A stretch of 64,000 bases of DNA, taken from assembly GCF_000018205.1 (NCBI RefSeq), contig NC_009881.1, forward strand, positions 1 through 64,000, read 5' to 3'. The position numbers and the translations under genes are program-made. Origin of the DNA: Rickettsia akari str. Hartford. GTDB lineage: Bacteria > Pseudomonadota > Alphaproteobacteria > Rickettsiales > Rickettsiaceae. The notes beneath the pieces are model-generated. The model saw only the letters and a list, made by a program, of their open reading frames with translations. It did not search any database and was not told where the DNA came from. Below are positions 38,026 through 49,641 of the stretch, piece by piece. Position 1 is the first letter of the stretch; every line of letters starts with the position of its first letter.

Positions 38026-41000
38026 TTATAGGTTGACCTTAAGCTTAACACTACCTTGATGACTTCTATAATGTTTATTTAGATAATAATTATAATCCAA
38101 CGAAATAGTAGTATTCTTGATACTACCTATAATACCCGTTCCTAAATTATAGGATGTTTTCGGTTGCTTCGGTATTAGATAATCCTGTTTGAATTTATGA
38201 TCAAATATTTTAACAACTCTATTTATTCTTTGGGTTTTCTCTTTAAAAGTATGTTCTACCGCTCCTTGGAACGTTATACCTAAATTATTAAATTTTAGAA
38301 CATCTTTTAAAGGTACTTTGACTTTAGTACCGACAATTCCGGACAATATATTATTCTCTTTCATTGTAAGAGCTATTTCTTGTACGTTAATACCAGTTTC
38401 ATTATATACCCCATCTCGTGACTTCCCATATCTTAAGCCGATATTTGGGGTAATAACACACTTGTTCTGCAAAAGATAATTATAATTCAGTAATGCTTCC
38501 GCGTTATAACTATGATTACGATGTCTTACATTACTTCCAATTTTAGTATCACCATATGAATAAGTTGTCTTATCTTTAATAAAGTTTTTAGAAGCAGATA
38601 CTAAAGCTTGTAGTGCAAAATTCCTCGGTAATTCTTTTTGTCCGTAAATAGAAATCACATGACTATCAATAAGTTCTTTGTCATTATCTTTACTATTTTT
38701 AAATTTAAATACTGAATGAACATTACTGTAAGCTATACCTAAAATATTATTGTCGATTTCAACGTCAAACCCAATAGTAGCACCTTTGTTAGTACCTCTA
38801 TAACCATTCATATTTTCTACGCGTCCATGATTATTAGTGCCGTACATACCACGCATCCACAAACCTCTTGTTATACGAGACTCTTCTTCATCACCGGCTC
38901 CTACCGCTACAATATTATTAGCAATATTCATAGATGTATCTAATCTGTTACGAATCATATTATTTACAATAGTATTAACAACTTTCGCTTGATTTAAAGT
39001 AGGTGCATTTTCTGAAATTTGCGTTTGCATTTCTTGTTTTGCTTTCTGTTCAAGAGGAATAGCCATATCAACTTCCGTTATTTTAATGTTACCCCCATCG
39101 GAATCGGATAATTGCTCTATTATTTCTTCTTCCTCTTCAAATCCTGAATCATACCTTTCTTCATCTTCGCTACCACCGCCTAATTCTAAAGATTCCTTTT
39201 CTCTATCGTCATCTAATGCCAATGCACACTCATTACTTGATACATGTAGTGCAAGTAACTCTTTATCTCCTGCTTTTTGAATACCAGATTCTGTTACTTC
39301 TGTGTCTTCTTTTTCTTCATGGCCTGCAGGTAAGGTAGATTCTGATTCACAATCTGACACTAACATTTCTTGTAACAATGACTGAGCAAAAATATCTTCA
39401 GCTTCCTCGCTCGTATACTTCTCTAGAAGTAACGAAGAAATTTTTTTATCATGTTCTTGTAATCGTGCATTTATTGCTAAAAGCATTCTTTCATCTAATT
39501 CCTCTACATCCTGTATACTATTACTTATATAAGCCATTGCTTCTTTAATATGAGTAAGTTCTTCACTTCTAGAACTTGAACCAAGCAATTCTTCCATTGT
39601 TTGTATTTTGTTGTTTAATACTTTTATATAGGTATATACAGAACCTTTATTAGACTCCGTATCTAGATGCTTTATCTCACCTTCTAACAAAATCTTTTCT
39701 TTCGACATCTCAAATACTTCGAGCATTAACTTCTTAAATTTTGGATCATCGTGATTTAAAGTATCTAACTCCAATTCCTTAGCTTTATAATCTGGTGATG
39801 ATACAGATCCAGCTAAATCAAGAGCTTCTAGACTGTTTGATCTAGGTTCTTTTAACTGCTGCGATTCTTCAAGAACTACCAAATCCAAACTATTAATGGA
39901 ATCAGTCACTTTTTTAGGCGTCTTATAATATTTCCTTCTATGCTCATCACGAATGTCTTGCATTAATTTAAAGCTATTATTATGTTGCCCAAATAACCTA
40001 GCTGCATTTTCTACTGCCTCTTTTGCCTTAGTACTATTTGGAGTTTTTATCGCCTTTTGAATAACTTGGTTATGTGCCGTTTCAGCTTCTACTAGTTTAG
40101 CTTCTTTCTCTTTACGCCTATTATATGTTAATATAGGTCGTATTTTAGGATGAACTTCATTTGCCACTGCTCTAAATTCATCATCACTTAATGCTGATGC
40201 TTCTGATAATAACAAATTTGTTACTATCAGGGACTTTTCTTGCTGTATTTGGTTTAGTGAATGAAATGACGCTAGGTTATTTAATTCCTCTACATATTGA
40301 GGTATTACCGAAGCACTGGTTGGCAAGATCCCAAGTGCTAAATCAATGCTTTTAAGCCCCTCTTCTTCCGGATATAAGTCTAAATATGTTGTAGAGTTAG
40401 GATTTGAACCTTCGTTTGAACGATTTGCTTGTATTTGCTGCTGAACTTTTATTGGCATTAAGTACCCATATCCATCCTCCGGCAAAGTTCTCTGAAGCTC
40501 ATGACTTAATTGCATGGTTGACTTTGCTGTTAACAACTGCTTAGAAATAGTAGCAGTAGAAGAAGTTGTTGACGAAGTAAGAACTAGTCCCTCTAGTTTT
40601 TTTATACTTTCTTCAATCTTATCATTTGTTACCATTGCAACATGATTGCCAATTTGCTCTTGCAGTTTTTTTAGTTTTGTTCTACTTGCTGCCTTCTTTG
40701 CATCATTCAATATTTTTTGAGCTTCATCTGCCGCCGCTTTTATAGCTTTTTCTTGCTTCTTTATTTTCGATAATTGTTTTTGTGCTTCTTTTTTTTGATT
40801 TTTATCCTCTATAGCTCCTACTGTTAATTCTAATTCTTGCAACCTGTTCGATGTTGTATTAGCATTTGATATTTGCTGCATTTTTTTTGCAATATCTTCC
40901 CTTATTTCTACTATATCTCTTGCTTTTTCTTTTTGATAATTTTCTTCTTTTCTTTTCTTTTCTCTTTCAGTTCTTTGCTTATCCACCACTTGTTGCTGTT

Positions 41001-42537
41001 TTTTTGTTTTTTCTACAGCAATATGTCGTTGATTTCGCTCTAATTGAACTTCCTCTCTTTCACTTACTGGATCTTTGTATTCTGCACTATTTCTTTTTAC
41101 TTCATTTGCTTCCGCTCTCCTTTTATCGACTACAGCTTGTCTAGCAGCATTGACTTTTTGCTGTTGAGTAAGCAGCTCTAGTTGTTGCTGTTGATTTAAG
41201 AATGGCCCAGCAAGCGGCATCTCCGTAACCGTAGCTTTTCCTTGGAGTTTTGTTAAAACTACCCCACCTACTTCTCTAGATAAACTATTTGCTTCATCAT
41301 TTTTATTTGTTAATTTTTGTTGAAGGTCATCTATTTTTTTATTATTTTCTTTTATTTTTGCACTATCTTTATCCAATTCATACTTATCTTTTACTCCTCC
41401 TTTCTTTTTGTTCCAACTGGCTAGACTCTTATTTTCTTCATCTAATTCTTTTATTTTTATTCCTATCGCTGCAGCTTCTAACTTTAGTGCTTTTGTTTTT
41501 TTCTGTGATAAAAATATCTGTTTTTGTAGCCGTTGTAACGGTTTTTTATTTTTTTTGCCTTTGGTATTTTTAATTGTTGATTGTACTTCAGCTAACTTGA
41601 TTCCTAATATCTCATTAACTCGTAATATATTACTTACCATTCCTGCTGCAATTTCAGTACTGCTTTTTGTTATAGGCAACGGATGTGCTGTCGGTATCGG
41701 AGAAACCGTTGATTTACTAGGCTGCACTGTCTGTTGCGATTCGCTACTGCTAAACGATAATCTTCGTACTGCCTTTGAGTTTGTATTTGGTGGTGTAGAT
41801 TCTAAATTATCATTTGGTTTAGAATCTGAAGTAGGCTGCGGAGTCGTCGGTGTTGATGATGGAGTACTAAGTTCCGTAGTATAATGTTCCGGTGATGCCA
41901 GAGAATCTGAAGTAGGCTGCGGAGTCGTCGGTGTTGATGATGGAGTACTAAGTGCCGTAGTATAATGTTCCGGTGATGCCAGAGAAGTATTTGGTGTATT
42001 AGGTGCAGTGACAAAGTCATTTGAAGCTGGGCTAACAGTAGGCGACGATGCTGTTATCATCATTTCTGGTTTTTTAGGCGTTTGCTCTGTTAGTGCATGA
42101 GTATAATCATCTTGATTTTGCACTACTTTTTCAGCATCTCCAAGTGTTTTTCTTCTACTAATTGGTCGTGCTTTTCTTGCTTTCCCGACATCAGACTTAC
42201 TACGTGCTACCACTCTATAATGATCATCTATAGGAATATCTTTTAATGGATTAAATGTTTTAGATTGCTTAGATATTGCCATTTCTCTTATTTCAGATGC
42301 AGTATATGTGTTTACTTCCGGTTCCGGTACAATTACTGTTCCTATTTGTGGCGAGGTACTTGTCGTATCTTTATTTAGTGATAATCTCCTACTGAGTTCG
42401 GTCCGAAATGCTTCTTTACTCATCGCCATTCCTTCAATAGGCATTGCCATTACCGCTCCTACTGAAATAGAGGCAAGCATAGAATATTTTAAAAATCTTG
42501 ATTTTTTTAGTAAATTTTGTTCTGTTAACTTATTCAT
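38026..42537 (-). CDS. sca1: Surface cell antigen Sca1, autotransporter
   Basis: This 1503-residue type V secreted surface protein is an adhesin class of Rickettsia. An N-terminal signal region ([20 protein letters not shown]) is followed by a Thr/Pro/Ser-rich stretch with a 27-residue unit in tandem ([20 protein letters not shown]), a long charged coiled-coil passenger (about 290-1150, with [20 protein letters not shown]), and a C-terminal beta barrel from about 1225 ([20 protein letters not shown] onward). It ends [12 protein letters not shown], with Leu rather than Phe as last residue. The order of genes around tRNA-Glu agrees with sca1 of sequenced Rickettsia. No stops break it, so it should be functional. 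Confidence 0.92.
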   Translation of the reverse strand: MNKLTEQNLLKKSRFLKYSMLASISVGAVMAMPIEGMAMSKEAFRTELSRRLSLNKDTTSTSPQIGTVIVPEPEVNTYTASEIREMAISKQSKTFNPLKDIPIDDHYRVVARSKSDVGKARKARPISRRKTLGDAEKVVQNQDDYTHALTEQTPKKPEMMITASSPTVSPASNDFVTAPNTPNTSLASPEHYTTALSTPSSTPTTPQPTSDSLASPEHYTTELSTPSSTPTTPQPTSDSKPNDNLESTPPNTNSKAVRRLSFSSSESQQTVQPSKSTVSPIPTAHPLPITKSSTEIAAGMVSNILRVNEILGIKLAEVQSTIKNTKGKKNKKPLQRLQKQIFLSQKKTKALKLEAAAIGIKIKELDEENKSLASWNKKKGGVKDKYELDKDSAKIKENNKKIDDLQQKLTNKNDEANSLSREVGGVVLTKLQGKATVTEMPLAGPFLNQQQQLELLTQQQKVNAARQAVVDKRRAEANEVKRNSAEYKDPVSEREEVQLERNQRHIAVEKTKKQQQVVDKQRTEREKKRKEENYQKEKARDIVEIREDIAKKMQQISNANTTSNRLQELELTVGAIEDKNQKKEAQKQLSKIKKQEKAIKAAADEAQKILNDAKKAASRTKLKKLQEQIGNHVAMVTNDKIEESIKKLEGLVLTSSTTSSTATISKQLLTAKSTMQLSHELQRTLPEDGYGYLMPIKVQQQIQANRSNEGSNPNSTTYLDLYPEEEGLKSIDLALGILPTSASVIPQYVEELNNLASFHSLNQIQQEKSLIVTNLLLSEASALSDDEFRAVANEVHPKIRPILTYNRRKEKEAKLVEAETAHNQVIQKAIKTPNSTKAKEAVENAARLFGQHNNSFKLMQDIRDEHRRKYYKTPKKVTDSINSLDLVVLEESQQLKEPRSNSLEALDLAGSVSSPDYKAKELELDTLNHDDPKFKKLMLEVFEMSKEKILLEGEIKHLDTESNKGSVYTYIKVLNNKIQTMEELLGSSSRSEELTHIKEAMAYISNSIQDVEELDERMLLAINARLQEHDKKISSLLLEKYTSEEAEDIFAQSLLQEMLVSDCESESTLPAGHEEKEDTEVTESGIQKAGDKELLALHVSSNECALALDDDREKESLELGGGSEDEERYDSGFEEEEEIIEQLSDSDGGNIKITEVDMAIPLEQKAKQEMQTQISENAPTLNQAKVVNTIVNNMIRNRLDTSMNIANNIVAVGAGDEEESRITRGLWMRGMYGTNNHGRVENMNGYRGTNKGATIGFDVEIDNNILGIAYSNVHSVFKFKNSKDNDKELIDSHVISIYGQKELPRNFALQALVSASKNFIKDKTTYSYGDTKIGSNVRHRNHSYNAEALLNYNYLLQNKCVITPNIGLRYGKSRDGVYNETGINVQEIALTMKENNILSGIVGTKVKVPLKDVLKFNNLGITFQGAVEHTFKEKTQRINRVVKIFDHKFKQDYLIPKQPKTSYNLGTGIIGSIKNTTISLDYNYYLNKHYRSHQGSVKLKVNL
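41822..41983 (-). repeat. Two 81-bp tandem units in sca1
   Basis: Bases 41822-41902 and 41903-41983 differ by one base that I noticed (giving Ala or Glu after HYTT). The unit encodes 27 residues rich in Ser, Thr and Pro, placed between signal and coiled coil. Confidence 0.9.
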
Positions 42538-42731
42538 TACAAATATCTCAATTTAAATTAAAATTAATATACGTAAACATTAGGAATGATTAGGAATGAT
42601 AATAAATGAGTTAATAAAAAGCAATATATAAGTTAATTTATCTTAACTTATTAATTACAAGAGAATTTTATTCTAATGATTGAAAATATAATAGATATAA
42701 CGTACAATGTATTTTTAACTGTTGATTGGAA

Positions 42732-44589
42732 ATGCCACAATATTTTAAAAAACTTTGTCAGCAGAGTATAATTTTAAATATTTGGTATTTTGTTAGTTTT
42801 ATTTACATCATTATTGTTTATTTTTTACTTGATTTTAAGCTTTCATTTATAACAACTTTTTTCATTTTTTGTGCTTGTCTAATATCAATCTTTACTAGAA
42901 TATCTAATATATTTTTACAGTTTGCTTACGGAGTGATTATTGCTTTTATTTTTTGCGTATTTATCTCTAAATATTGTGTGACAAATTTACACGGCGTAAC
43001 ACTTCATAAACCAATAATAACAAAAATTAGCTGTAAAATATAATCAATAACACCGACTATTATAGGAGGACCAGTAGTATTAGGTAGTATAAAGATATAA
43101 AAAATTAATCGTGATTTACGAAAAGTAAAGATTGGCATACCGAAGAAATATATACAAGAAATTATGGTAAATGGCAGAATTATTTTGCTTTTTAAACTCT
43201 ATAAGCCGCAAAATAGTATACTCCCCGGGGATATGATTTTGGTTTTTATGCTTATCTATCGGATATAGGTGGCAAACTGCTATGCCATGTCGCAGCTACA
43301 AATTATAGAACGTAACGATACAAATTTTGATAGCTTTATTTATAGAGTGCGTTCTTATATTTATAATAATTTAATAAAAAAGCTAGGAAATGATAAAGGA
43401 AATTTTGCAGCTGCGATATTACTCGGTAATACGAAAGGTTTAAACATGCAAATAACGCAGGATATAAGACAAAGCGGTATATCACACGTGCTTTGCGTTT
43501 CAGGTTTGCATTTATCTTTAGTTGTGATGATTATTTTCCTTATTACAAGATTTTTATTAAATCTCTCAAATTATTTTGCATATCATTTCAATATAAAATT
43601 AATCTCTGCTTATTGTTCACTAATAGGAAGTTTTGGTTATTTAGAGCTAAGCGGTATGCAAATTGCAGCAACTAGAGCCTTTATTACTGCTGCAATCTTT
43701 ATTTACTGTATTATTATCGAACGTTCTTGCTTTCCTCTTCGTTCACTTACAATTGCAGCTTTTATAATATTATCGTTAAATCCAGAATATATTTTTCATC
43801 CAAGTTTCCAATTATCTTTTATCGCCGTATTATCACCTATTACAGGTTACGAGTTTTACTGAAAAAATTCGTGGTTAATTAGGGAAAATAAAGGCATTTT
43901 TGGAGCAGTAAATTATTATATGGCTTCAAATATTTATTCAAGCTTCTTAGACAGTATTATCACAGCTCCGGTGGTAATTAATCAATTCTTCATATTTTCC
44001 ACCTACTCAGTACCGGCTAACCTCATTGTTGTTCCAATAACATCAATAGATTAATTATCATAGGATTTTTTATTGAAATAATCATAAAATCAGCTGCCTA
44101 TTTTAATAGCTTACCGGGAGCTGTATGGTATTTCGGTTATATTACCAATTTCAGCATACTACTTTTTTATTCGTTTTTTTTGATTTGTATATGGAAAACC
44201 TCGTGGCGTTTGCTTGCTCTTGTAATTATGATAATATCTTTTATATTTATGTTCTACTCTCCAAAGCCAAATTAATATTTGACACGAGTAATATGGCAGT
44301 AGGCATTAAAGACAAAGACGAAAAGCTTGTAATTTATGCCGATAAAATTCCTACATTTAATAGCACTTATTGGGCTACTTGATTTGGACAAAAAGAGAGT
44401 ATAGTGTTACCTTTAAAAGATAATATTTTCATAGCTAATCACGGACAGAAAATTGTCATTAATAATAATCATCATTGTAAAAAAGCCGAAATTCATATCA
44501 ATCTCAATTACAAAGCTAAATGCCACGGGAGCTTAATAACGATTAATCACGATTTAAAAAAGCCCTGTTATACTTATCTTTTGCAATAA
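42732..44589 (+). pseudogene. comEC: Decayed ComEC/Rec2 competence membrane protein
   Basis: ComEC forms the inner-membrane channel for DNA uptake. Membrane helices at 42732-43043 (NIWYFVSFIYIIIVYFLL) are followed, after several stops, by 43269-43862 with SFIYRVRSYIYNNL and the family core ILLGNTKGLNMQITQDIRQS, GISHVLCVSGLHLSLV. More membrane helices and the C-terminal soluble part follow (NMAVGIKDKDEKLVIYADKI at 44290, then LPLKDNIFIANHGQKIVI to 44589). At least five lesions are seen. The full span of about 620 codons fits a rickettsial ComEC. No ribosome site of note precedes the ATG at 42732. Confidence 0.82.
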
Positions 44590-44617
44590 AAAGGAATGTA
44601 CGGTAAAATCTACTCGA

Positions 44618-44717
44618 GGTCATCACCGCGTAAGCTGGGATCCCTAGGCTAAAGCGAGATAAATCGAGTATTTTAAAAGCTTTAAAATACTGGATTCCCG
44701 CCTACGCGGGAATGACA
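44618..44717. repeat. Palindromic element with a long hairpin, before cca
   Basis: gtcatcaccgcgtaagctgg and ggattcccgcctacgcggga-atgac are the outer arms, and aaatcgagtattttaaaagc with tttaaaatac form the centre. It resembles the insert at 3419 in the flavoprotein gene more than family A. Confidence 0.8.
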
Positions 44718-44785
44718 TAAAGGAACGAGTTGATAACCCTAGAGTCTTTTTAAAAACTACCAGATACTATAGGTAAAATCAAATA

Positions 44786-45943
44786 ATGCAAGTTATACAT
44801 ACAACTTTAAAAATCCCTTCAAAAGGATATAAAAAAATCTTGAGCCTTTTAAATAAAAAAGGACAAGCAAGACTTATTGGAGGCTGCGTACGAGATGCGT
44901 TACTTGAAAAAAGCAGTTATGATATCGATATAGCTACTAATTTAATACCGGATGAAGTAACAAATATTTTATTGAAAGCTAATATCAAAACTATCCAGAC
45001 CGGTTTAAAATTTGGTACGATTACGGCTATTTTAAATAATGAGCAATTTGAGATTACAACTCTTAGAAAAGATATCGAATGCAACGGTAGACATGCCAAA
45101 GTAGTATTCACCGACGATTTTGCCGAAGATGCTGCAAGACGAGATTTTACTATTAATGCTTTAAGCTATTGCCCATTTAAGAACGAGATATATGATTATT
45201 TTGAAGGCTTTAAGGATTTGCGGCAGGAAAAGGTTGTATTTATAGGGGAAGCTCTAGATAGAATTAAAGAAGATTACTTACGAATCCTACGCTTTTTTCG
45301 GTTTTCTAGCTATTATACGAATCAGCTTGATGACGGCATCTTTAAAGCATGTAAAGCTTTAAAAGACGGCTTAAAAACTTTATCACGAGAGCGAATTAAA
45401 AGCGAAATGGATAAAATTATCGTTTCAAAAAGAGCGGAACAAATTTTAAAAGCTATGTTTGAAATAGGAATATTAGAACTAATATTCTCTATCCAAAATT
45501 ATGAAATAAAATTTTTTGAGCAATCTAAAGCATTAGAATTAGCAACTAATTATGCTTTATTACTATATAATTTAAAAAACATAAATTCAAAGCTTCTTCT
45601 CGATTGGAAATTCACAAAACAGGAAGTAATACAAATATTATCAATAATAAACTTTTTGAATAACGCTGAATGTGATATAAAAAAAATTTGGTTTGAAAAG
45701 AAGAACTATAAGGAATATTTATTGGCAGCTAGCATAATCGGTAAATTAAACCATTCACAAGTAAAAGAATTTATCCATAAATATGATCCATTATTACGTC
45801 CGAAATTCCAAGTAAACGGTAATGACTTATTAAATATGAATATAGAAAAAAAAGAGATAGGAGCAAAACTAGAATATCTAAAAAATTTTTGGATAGACCA
45901 GGATTTCAAGCCTAGTAAATCTGAGTTGTTGGAAAAGTTATGA
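44786..45943 (+). CDS. cca: CCA tRNA nucleotidyltransferase
   Basis: This is a class II nucleotidyltransferase that repairs or adds the 3' CCA of tRNAs. The 385 residues show motif A GGCVRDALLEKSSYDIDIAT with the two metal-binding aspartates, the flexible loop and motif B (DFAEDAARRDFTINAL), motif C (FEGFKDL), motif D with ERIKED (here DRIKEDYLRILRFFRF) and a helical tail. It overlaps the metal-binding protein gene by four bases. Since the tRNAs here already encode CCA, its role is mainly repair. A poly(A) polymerase function is a less likely alternative. Confidence 0.94.
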   Translation: MQVIHTTLKIPSKGYKKILSLLNKKGQARLIGGCVRDALLEKSSYDIDIATNLIPDEVTNILLKANIKTIQTGLKFGTITAILNNEQFEITTLRKDIECNGRHAKVVFTDDFAEDAARRDFTINALSYCPFKNEIYDYFEGFKDLRQEKVVFIGEALDRIKEDYLRILRFFRFSSYYTNQLDDGIFKACKALKDGLKTLSRERIKSEMDKIIVSKRAEQILKAMFEIGILELIFSIQNYEIKFFEQSKALELATNYALLLYNLKNINSKLLLDWKFTKQEVIQILSIINFLNNAECDIKKIWFEKKNYKEYLLAASIIGKLNHSQVKEFIHKYDPLLRPKFQVNGNDLLNMNIEKKEIGAKLEYLKNFWIDQDFKPSKSELLEKL

Positions 45944-46845
45944 AGATTAAGATTTATAATATACTTCTAATGTCATCATGCGACTTGATCGCGGGATCCA
46001 AAAAAATGGATACCGTGGTCAAGCCACGGTATAACACCGGAAAGATTCTAACTTTACTATTCCTTACATTCTTCAGCCTTACTAGCTACGCTAAGCCTAA
46101 GATAGTTGTAAGTATTACGCCAATTGCTAGTATTGTTTCGATACTTGTTAAGGATAAAGCTGATATCGAGAGTTTAGCAGTAAACAATGATTGCCCTCAT
46201 CACCATAATATAAAGCCAAGTGATCTTGCTAAAGTTAAAAATGCCGATATAGCAATTTATATTAATGAACAATTTGACAGTTTTGCCGAGAAATTAATTG
46301 ATAATCATAGCAAAAATATTATTAAAATCAGTAATATTAAATCTTTAACCACTATAAAAGATAATTGGCATATTTGGCTTGATCTTAATAATACTGCAAT
46401 TTTACTACAGGAATTTGCACGAATATTTAGTAAAAATTTTCCTGAGCTACAAGAAGATATTAATAATAACCTTTCAGCAGCGCTTAAAGAATTAAGCAAG
46501 CTACAAGAAATTAGAAATAATGAATTTGCAACGATAAAAGACGTAGTTTTATTAAGTGATAGTAGCGAGTATTTTTTTCTTAATACTAATATTAAAACTG
46601 CAAAATTATATAGTAAAAGTCAAAAAAGCCTACGATATATAAGCAAGCTAGAAGATTTAATTAAAGAGTCTAATAACAAATGTCTTATTTTAAGTAACGA
46701 ACAAAATTCACGATTATACGACAAATTAAACGCTAAAATAATAATATTAAATAGCGAAAACTGGAATGTTCAGAATATTCATTCAAACACTTTTCAGAAC
46801 CAATATTTACAAATGATTAATCAAGTTAAAAAATGCATACGCTAA
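45940..46845 (+). CDS. znuA: Zn/Mn ABC transporter substrate-binding protein, ZnuA-like, with RPE-modified N-terminus
   Basis: The mature domain begins PKIVVSITPIASIVSILVKD and contains the metal-binding ELH-type region DCPHHHNIKPSD, the NADIAIYINEQFDSF strand and a C-terminal lobe, as in cluster 9 metal-binding lipoproteins. The signal peptide GKILTLLFLTFFSLTSYA is preceded by 33 residues, of which about 22 come from a palindromic element (45971-46035). Two starts are possible. One is the ATG at 45940, overlapping cca (ATGA). The other is the ATG at 46006, which lies inside the element and would give a normal-length signal peptide (MDTVVKPRYNTGK). It overlaps tsaE by 13 bases. No ZnuB or ZnuC is in the window. 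Confidence 0.85.
   Translation: MKIKIYNILLMSSCDLIAGSKKMDTVVKPRYNTGKILTLLFLTFFSLTSYAKPKIVVSITPIASIVSILVKDKADIESLAVNNDCPHHHNIKPSDLAKVKNADIAIYINEQFDSFAEKLIDNHSKNIIKISNIKSLTTIKDNWHIWLDLNNTAILLQEFARIFSKNFPELQEDINNNLSAALKELSKLQEIRNNEFATIKDVVLLSDSSEYFFLNTNIKTAKLYSKSQKSLRYISKLEDLIKESNNKCLILSNEQNSRLYDKLNAKIIILNSENWNVQNIHSNTFQNQYLQMINQVKKCIR
45971..46035. repeat. Palindromic element in the signal region of znuA
   Basis: tgtcatcatgcgacttgatcgcggg and accgtggtcaagccacggta-taaca are the arms around gatccaaaaaaatgg. The frame stays open through it. Confidence 0.88.
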
Positions 46846-47348
46846 ATAACGAGGCAGAGACAAAAAAACTTGCAAAACTCTTTGCACAAAGCTTAAAGCC
46901 AAATGATATAGTTTTACTTAACGGTAACCTTGGAGCAGGTAAAACATTTTTTTGTCGTGAAATTATTAAACATTTTTGCGGTGAAACTACGAGCATTATA
47001 AGTCCGACTTTTAACTTACTGCAAACATATAAAGCATCCAACTTTACTATCTATCACTATGACCTGTATCGTCTTAAATCACCTGAAGAAATTTATGAAC
47101 TTGGACTTGAAGAGGCATTAAACTGCAATTTAATTTTAATAGAATGGTCTGAAATTATTAAGCATTTACTCTCGCAGCCTTTAATCGAAGTCAATCTAGA
47201 AGTATTAGACGAAAACAAACGTTTGTGTAGCATTATAACAAATTCGTCAGAATATTCCAGTATTGATTTTTTACAAGCTTCTCTGTTATTTGGTACAAAA
47301 CTTGATATTCAATTAGATAAAAGCCATACTAGAAAAGTTAAGTTATAG
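46833..47348 (+). CDS. tsaE: tRNA threonylcarbamoyladenosine biosynthesis ATPase
   Basis: TsaE works with TsaD and TsaB to place t6A at position 37 of ANN-decoding tRNAs. The 171 residues have Walker A GNLGAGKT at 31-38, the switch-like SPTFNLLQTY, HYDLYRL and the Walker B-like NLILIEWSE. The C-terminal extension is slightly longer than in E. coli. It overlaps the end of znuA by 13 bases, which suggests coupled translation without functional linkage. Confidence 0.94.
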   Translation: MHTLNNEAETKKLAKLFAQSLKPNDIVLLNGNLGAGKTFFCREIIKHFCGETTSIISPTFNLLQTYKASNFTIYHYDLYRLKSPEEIYELGLEEALNCNLILIEWSEIIKHLLSQPLIEVNLEVLDENKRLCSIITNSSEYSSIDFLQASLLFGTKLDIQLDKSHTRKVKL

Positions 47349-47352
47349 TCTA

Positions 47353-47550
47353 TTACTTTACACAGTCTAATATATTATTTAAAAAATCTTTACTCTCTTT
47401 CTCTGATAAAAAACCGCTTTTACTTTCATTTTTTGCCTGCATTTTCCAATACATATCTTCAAGCTGATTAAATTGCTCATATTCTTCGGGTGATATAAGA
47501 AGTTTGCCGTATTTATTTATAATTACTTGTGATTTTACTGCTTGAGTCAT
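47353..47550 (-). CDS. Small antitoxin-like protein (Phd/YefM-like), orphan
   Basis: This 65-residue protein starts MTQAVKSQVIINKYGKLLIS followed by PEEYEQFNQLEDMYWKMQAK and a Ser/Lys tail (FLSEKESKDFLNNILDCVK). The small beta strand with a following helix and the EEYEQF pattern are like type II antitoxins that pair with RelE or Doc toxins. No toxin gene follows, only 28 bases to the deacetylase gene end and tsaE on the other side. The family call is tentative because it lacks enough signature residues. Confidence 0.5.
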   Translation of the reverse strand: MTQAVKSQVIINKYGKLLISPEEYEQFNQLEDMYWKMQAKNESKSGFLSEKESKDFLNNILDCVK

Positions 47551-47578
47551 TGATGATCCAATTTTAATATCTAGCTAA

Positions 47579-48535
47579 TCAATTAGCATGTAATAAAAAC
47601 CCATTTGCAATAGGCAGTAACTTTAATTCCGGTAACATCGGCATAATTAAATCTATTCCCGCTTTTTCGTTACTATTACCGTGTACTAATATAAAAGAGC
47701 CATCTTGAACTTTTTCGCCTTTAGCAAGCCATGCATTGCTGCCAAGCGGAATAAATCCTAAATCTTTTAGCTTTTCTATTAATGTTTGATCAGAAACTAA
47801 TCCTGGAAAACGAAAGAAAGGCGACGGAGCAATATTATAACGTACTAATATTTTCCCTACTTCTAATACTTCATTTTCAAAATCATCTTTATTGGACAGA
47901 AGAAAATTATCTTCAAGAGGTTTATCTTTAAAGTGAGGATGGCTAAATGAATGATTAACCCATGTTATTTGTAAATAACCATTTTCTTGTTGTTTTAATA
48001 ACCATAAGAACTCTTCTGTATGATTATTAATCCATAAGCCTGAAACACATATAGCAATCGGAATAGGTTTATTCAGTTTGCTCGATAATGCTACGATCTT
48101 TTTAAAAAAATCTTCTTCAAAGCTTTTGGAAGAAGGACACATATCAATCGTCAAGAACTGCCCTTTTACTTTATACATGCTACTCGTAGCACCGTAATTT
48201 TGTAACATATAAGGTGCAGAGTTATATTTATTTAAAGCCTTAATATACGGCGTTTCATTTAATTTTTTTAGAAGATTTTCTTTTTCTGTTTTATTCGTAG
48301 GTAAAATTACTAGCTCTTGTAAGGTTAGCTCAGTTTTAAAAGAATGTGGATCTACTAAAACGAAATATAATTTTTCATTATTTAAATAAGAACGAATAGC
48401 GATTTTTATTTTTTTATTCTCAGAAATTACAGGCAAAAATACCGGTTTATAATCAGTTATAATCGCTGCTTTTTCATCCGCATAACTTAAATTAAAAAAC
48501 AATATTATAAAAATAAAACTTAAAATTCTTTTCAT
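47579..48535 (-). CDS. Polysaccharide deacetylase family protein (NodB-like)
   Basis: This 318-residue secreted protein has signal [16 protein letters not shown]. The NodB-type motifs are present in altered form: motif 1 [10 protein letters not shown] (Asp kept), motif 2 NHSFSHPHF (H-x3-H zinc pair), motif 3 FFRFPGL, and a late LVHGNS. The family removes acetyl groups from glycans such as peptidoglycan or LPS sugars in the periplasm. Its final codon overlaps the dusB region by four bases (the dusB stop at 48532 lies within this start). Substrate is unknown, and a peptidoglycan role is inferred from signal peptide and fold. Confidence 0.78.
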   Translation of the reverse strand: MKRILSFIFIILFFNLSYADEKAAIITDYKPVFLPVISENKKIKIAIRSYLNNEKLYFVLVDPHSFKTELTLQELVILPTNKTEKENLLKKLNETPYIKALNKYNSAPYMLQNYGATSSMYKVKGQFLTIDMCPSSKSFEEDFFKKIVALSSKLNKPIPIAICVSGLWINNHTEEFLWLLKQQENGYLQITWVNHSFSHPHFKDKPLEDNFLLSNKDDFENEVLEVGKILVRYNIAPSPFFRFPGLVSDQTLIEKLKDLGFIPLGSNAWLAKGEKVQDGSFILVHGNSNEKAGIDLIMPMLPELKLLPIANGFLLHAN

Positions 48536-49515
48536 TTATTCGTATCCATAATGCTCGTATAAAATTCTGCAATTTTCTCTTTTAACTCTGCGGGGTCATG
48601 CATCAAATTAACGGCACCTCTAAACTCTGCTGAACTTGGTAAACCGCTACTATACCAACTAATATGCTTACGAGCAATAGGTATGCCAACAGATTTGCCA
48701 TAATAATCAAGTATTGCCTCACAATGCTCGGTTACGATATCTAGCTGCTCTGCTATAGATGGATCAGGTTTTCTTTCACCGGTTTTAAGGTAATGATCAA
48801 TTTGTGAAATAATCCAAGGTTTGCCGTATGCTCCTCTACCGACCATAATACCATCTGCACCGGATTTCTGCAGGGCTTCTTTTGCTTTAGCAAAATTAGT
48901 GATGTCACCGTTAGCAATAACCGGAATTTTTACTGCTTCTTTAACTGATCTTATAAAATTCCAATCGGCATTACCGGAGTAAAACTGACATCTCGTTCTA
49001 CCGTGAACGGTGACCATTTGAATCCCTGAGTTTTCAGCAATTTTAGATAAAGTCGGAGCGTTTTTCGTATTATCATCCCACCCCATACGCATTTTAACCG
49101 TTATTGGAATCTTCACCGCTTTAACGGTAGCTTCAAAAATCTTAGATGCCAGCTGTTCATCACTCATTAGAGCCGCACCTGCATAACCGCCTACTACTTT
49201 TTTCGCTGGACAGCCGAAATTAAGATCGATAATTTTCGCTCCCATATCCTCGTTCATTTTAGCAGCTTCAGCTATTACATTAGGCTCACAGCCTGCTAGC
49301 TGCACGCATGCACTTGTCGGATCGTCATGCATGATAGCACATTTTTGCATTGACTGCCTAGATTTCACAACCATTGCACGACTTGCTATCATCTCAGAAA
49401 CTACAAGCCCTGCCCCAAATCTTTTTACCAATTTTCTAAATTCTAAGTCCGTAATATCAGACATTGGAGCAAGCATTACATTTGAAGAAAGTTCTATATT
49501 ACCGATTTTGATCAT
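48532..49515 (-). CDS. dusB: tRNA-dihydrouridine synthase
   Basis: This FMN enzyme reduces uridines in the D-loop of tRNAs. The 327 residues form a TIM barrel with the N-terminal [20 protein letters not shown] and the catalytic Cys in [11 protein letters not shown] near residue 99. [10 protein letters not shown], the FMN-binding VHGRTR and [11 protein letters not shown] follow, then a helical C-terminal domain. It is co-directional with the deacetylase, which overlaps by four bases. Assignment to the DusB class is by overall similarity. Confidence 0.93.
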   Translation of the reverse strand: MIKIGNIELSSNVMLAPMSDITDLEFRKLVKRFGAGLVVSEMIASRAMVVKSRQSMQKCAIMHDDPTSACVQLAGCEPNVIAEAAKMNEDMGAKIIDLNFGCPAKKVVGGYAGAALMSDEQLASKIFEATVKAVKIPITVKMRMGWDDNTKNAPTLSKIAENSGIQMVTVHGRTRCQFYSGNADWNFIRSVKEAVKIPVIANGDITNFAKAKEALQKSGADGIMVGRGAYGKPWIISQIDHYLKTGERKPDPSIAEQLDIVTEHCEAILDYYGKSVGIPIARKHISWYSSGLPSSAEFRGAVNLMHDPAELKEKIAEFYTSIMDTNK

Positions 49516-49641
49516 AAAAAACCGTTATAAAAATAAACACTCATGATATCATAATTAAGTATTTTTGTCTAATATTACTAATTAAGAATAGACAAAAGCC
49601 GATTAATCTATTATAAGCTTATCGTTGTATTTGGTTTTTTA

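Noticed and set aside
40866..41573. Leu/Phe-rich plus-strand frames that look like membrane proteins
   Set aside because: They are antisense to the Lys/Glu/Gln-rich coiled coil of sca1, a predictable artefact.
38026..42537. sca1 repeats as a CRISPR array
   Set aside because: Only two direct units without spacers, coding and in frame. No CRISPR array or cas gene is seen anywhere in the window.
47579..48535. Considered as a secreted lipoprotein
   Set aside because: The signal region ends FNLSYA without a lipobox cysteine, so signal peptidase I cleavage is more likely.
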